Assembly: GCA_028822745.1 (NCBI GenBank)
Contig: JAPKCZ010000087.1
Span: forward strand, 1 to 7,660
Direction: 5' to 3'
Length of the DNA: 7,660 nucleotides
Origin: Kiritimatiellia bacterium
GTDB taxonomy: Bacteria; Verrucomicrobiota; Kiritimatiellia; UBA8416; JAIOPI01
Shown here: positions 5,699 to 7,660 of the stretch, in pieces
Position numbering within the stretch: position 1 is the stretch's first letter
Layout of the letters: each line of letters opens with the position of its first letter
Notes under the pieces: generated by a model
What the model was told of the DNA's origin: nothing
Seen by the model: only the letters and a program-made list of their open reading frames with translations
Database searches by the model: none
Translations under genes and position numbers: made by a program

Positions 5699-7462
5699 TT
5701 AGAATAGCCCGGTTACTTTGCCGATTTCGACATCAACATCGATTCGGCGGAAACCCGGGTCAGAGCCGGTTCCTGGGAGCAACTTAATGTCGCCCGCCAC
5801 GGGTACGACAAAGCCTGCCCCCTTGTAGATCAGCACATCGCGAATGAGGAGGACCCAGTCTTTCGGCGCGCCCTTAAATTCTGGCGAATGCGACAGACTG
5901 AGGTGGGTTTTAACCATGCACATGCCCATTTTGCGAACGTCAGGGTCGCCCTCAAAAAGGGAAATCTTCTCGTCCGCCGCTTTAGCCCATTCAACGCCTG
6001 ATGCCCCATAAATTTTGGTAGCAATGGCATACACCCGGTCTTTGAAAGGCATGTCGAGGTCGTAGAGATAGTCAAACTGGTTCGCTTCTTCACAAGCCTC
6101 CACGACCGCCTCGGCCAACGCGACAGCGCCTTCGCCACCTTTCAGCCAGTGCTCTGAGACCGCGCAGCGGGCGCCATGCGCTTCGCTGACACGCTGGATG
6201 AGGTCGTGCTCGGCCTTGGTGTCGGTGTAAAAGCTGTTGATACACACCACCGGGCTGACACCACTCTGTTTCACGATGTCGATGTGCGCAATTAGATTGG
6301 CGCAGCCTTCTTCGAGCATCCCTAGATTCTCTTCGGTGTAGGCTTCGTCCAGAGCTGCACCCGGCTTAACGGTGGGGCCACCCCCGTGCATCTTGAGGGC
6401 GCGCACGGTGGCGACAATGACGACGGCGTCAGGTTTCAGCTGCGAGTAGCGGCATTTCAGATTCCAGAATTTTTCGAATCCGATATCCGCACCGAAGCCG
6501 CTTTCGGTCACCAGGTAATCGCCCATGCGAATGCCCAACAAGTCGGCAATGACCGAGCTTTGCCCGATGGCAATGTTCGCGAACGGGCCGGCATGCACAA
6601 GCACAGGGTTGCCTTCAATCGTCTGCACAAGGTTAGGATTGATGGTGTCGAGCATCAGTGCAGCCATGGCCCCATCCACCTCAAGGTCCGCGGTGGTGAC
6701 GTCCTCCCCATTGCGACGGTAGGCCACCACCATCTTGCCAATGCGTTCACGCATGTCAGCCAAACTGCTGGTGACGGCCAGAATGGCCATCAGCTCGCTC
6801 GAGACGGAAATTTGGAAGCCGGATTCCATTTCATAGCCGTCCATCTTTCCGCCTTTTCCGATAGTGATATTGCGCAGCGACTGTGCGCAGAAATCCATTG
6901 CCCATTTGAGCTGGACCCGATCTGGGTCAATATCAAGTCGTTTGAGCCCCACTTTCGCGAGACGTTCATCGGAATAGTTCCGTTCGTGCTGCATGCGCGC
7001 GGTCAGCGCGACCATGGCGAGATTGTGGGCGTTTGTAATGGCGTCGAAATCACCGGTCAGGCCGAGCGAGAAGGGCGCGAGCGGAATGCACTGCGCCAGC
7101 CCCCCCCCTGCGGCGGAGCCTTTGATGTTGAACGTGGGCCCGCTGCTTGGTTGGCGAATTGCGCCAACCGGTTTCTTGCCGAGCACGCCAAGGCCCTCGA
7201 CCAGACCCATCGTTGTGGTCGTCTTGCCCTCGCCAAGCGGCGTGGGGGTGATCGCGGTCACATCCACATACTTGCCTTTGGGGGCGTCCTTCAGGCGTTG
7301 CCACGTGCGGTTATAGTCGATCTTGGCGAGACCACGGCCCATGGGGATAAGTTCATCCTCCTGTAAGCCCAGTTTCTGGCCAATCTCTTGAATGGGTTTG
7401 ATATTCTGTTCTGCGGCTTCGGCAATTTGCCAGTCGGCCATCTGGGTAGGATCAAGTTTCAT
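5699..7462 (-). CDS. fhs: Formate-tetrahydrofolate ligase
   Basis: 587 aa, complete. It joins formate to tetrahydrofolate with ATP to give 10-formyltetrahydrofolate, feeding purine and formyl-methionine synthesis and serine/one-carbon interconversion, in the cytoplasm. The nucleotide loop T-P-L-G-E-G-K-T-T lies at 74-82. It is followed by R-Q-P-S-S-G-P-T-F-N-I-K-G-S-A-A-G-G-G (103-121) and L-G-L-T-G-D-F-D-A-I-T-N-A-H-N-L. Further on are the family blocks P-V-L-V-H-A-G-P-F-A-N-I-A-I-G, V-T-E-S-G-F-G-A-D-I-G-F-E-K, L-K-M-H-G-G-G-P, S-E-H-W-L-K-G-G and L-P-G-T-G-S-D-P. It is somewhat longer than the common form of about 556-560 aa and carries the variant 'Q-P-S-x-G-P-T-x-N-I-K-G-S' block in place of the usual 'E-P-S-L-G-P-V-F-G-I-K-G-G'. 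The start ATG at 7462 gives the subgroup's M-K-L-D-P-T-Q-M-A-D-W N-terminus; the ribosome binding site is weak (GGGA). The promoter is unclear; an inverted repeat lies at 7496-7521. No folD or other folate gene is inside the window. Confidence 0.97.
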   Translation of the reverse strand: MKLDPTQMADWQIAEAAEQNIKPIQEIGQKLGLQEDELIPMGRGLAKIDYNRTWQRLKDAPKGKYVDVTAITPTPLGEGKTTTTMGLVEGLGVLGKKPVGAIRQPSSGPTFNIKGSAAGGGLAQCIPLAPFSLGLTGDFDAITNAHNLAMVALTARMQHERNYSDERLAKVGLKRLDIDPDRVQLKWAMDFCAQSLRNITIGKGGKMDGYEMESGFQISVSSELMAILAVTSSLADMRERIGKMVVAYRRNGEDVTTADLEVDGAMAALMLDTINPNLVQTIEGNPVLVHAGPFANIAIGQSSVIADLLGIRMGDYLVTESGFGADIGFEKFWNLKCRYSQLKPDAVVIVATVRALKMHGGGPTVKPGAALDEAYTEENLGMLEEGCANLIAHIDIVKQSGVSPVVCINSFYTDTKAEHDLIQRVSEAHGARCAVSEHWLKGGEGAVALAEAVVEACEEANQFDYLYDLDMPFKDRVYAIATKIYGASGVEWAKAADEKISLFEGDPDVRKMGMCMVKTHLSLSHSPEFKGAPKDWVLLIRDVLIYKGAGFVVPVAGDIKLLPGTGSDPGFRRIDVDVEIGKVTGLF

Positions 7463-7495
7463 GTGTTTCCCGTCGTGGTTAATGAAATGGGGCGC

Positions 7496-7521
7496 ACGTT
7501 GAGACCAAACCGTCTCAACGT
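7496..7521. repeat. 10-bp-arm inverted repeat upstream of fhs
   Basis: ACGTTGAGAC (7496-7505) and GTCTCAACGT (7512-7521) are perfect reverse complements around a 6-base loop. It ends 33 bases upstream of the fhs start codon. No T run follows on either strand, so an operator or 5'-UTR hairpin is more likely than a terminator. ACGTTGT recurs just beyond, at 7518-7524 and 7531-7537. The rest of the region out to 7660 holds no feature I can support. Confidence 0.65.
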
Positions 7522-7660
7522 TGTGTCGTTACGTTGTCCACAATTTCATGAACAGCTTCAGATGTCCATTTTACGAATCGTTGTGCAGAATTAACTCGGC
7601 GCAGATACAACCAACGACCGCGTCCCGCTCGCCCAGGGATAGGCTTGCTATGTGCAAAGA

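Noticed and set aside
6386..7366. 326-codon open frame on the + strand opposite fhs
   Set aside because: It lies wholly antisense to a highly conserved gene, shows no recognisable motif and no ribosome binding site, and is His/Arg-rich in the way of a GC-rich shadow frame.
7515..7660. Two - strand frames open from the right edge (stops near 7515 and 7573), and an ATG at 7650 on the + strand
   Set aside because: Only 29-47 codons with no recognisable motif, and the + strand ATG has just five bases of reading; none can be supported without sequence to the right.

Overview
The window reads as chromosomal DNA of a Gram-negative bacterium, most likely a gammaproteobacterium. That placement is an inference from an RhlE-like DEAD-box helicase, a YiiX-type amidase and general gene style; no rRNA, tRNA or other phylogenetic marker is present. 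The two housekeeping-type genes (helicase and fhs) are GC-rich, while the first gene is visibly more A+T-rich.

Layout: five genes lie on the + strand and one on the - strand. In order they are: (1) 270-1277, an orphan protein with a PD-(D/E)XK nuclease-like core; (2) 1453-2817, a protein with an unknown N-terminal half and a C-terminal YiiX/YaeF-type permuted papain-like domain; (3) 3055-4329, a DEAD-box RNA helicase; (4) 4609-4893, a minimal stand-alone Smr-domain protein that probably starts at TTG behind a very strong ribosome binding site; (5) 5147-5635, a small unrecognised protein whose C-terminal two thirds resemble the L7Ae/YlxQ RNA-binding fold; (6) 5699-7462 on the - strand, a full-length formate-tetrahydrofolate ligase (fhs), which activates formate for one-carbon metabolism and is convergent with gene 5.

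The genes are not a tight operon. Spacers of about 170-280 bases separate the + strand genes, and these spacers are unusually rich in structure: degenerate heptamer tandems (1321-1357, 4888-4915), a 15-bp tandem ending in a 14-bp palindrome (4424-4474), and a 34-bp dispersed repeat present twice with 32/34 identity (2897-2930 and 4912-4945), each copy running into a hairpin. The spacer between gene 2 and the helicase holds a run of consecutive inverted repeats. A 10-bp-arm inverted repeat lies just upstream of fhs.

Functionally, genes 3-5 share a possible RNA or ribosome theme (helicase, Smr nuclease-type domain, L7Ae-like fold), but only their order supports a link. No CRISPR array, transposase, integrase or known multi-gene defence system is visible. 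The least described material is the orphan nuclease-like gene, the L7Ae-like small protein and the repeat family in the spacers.
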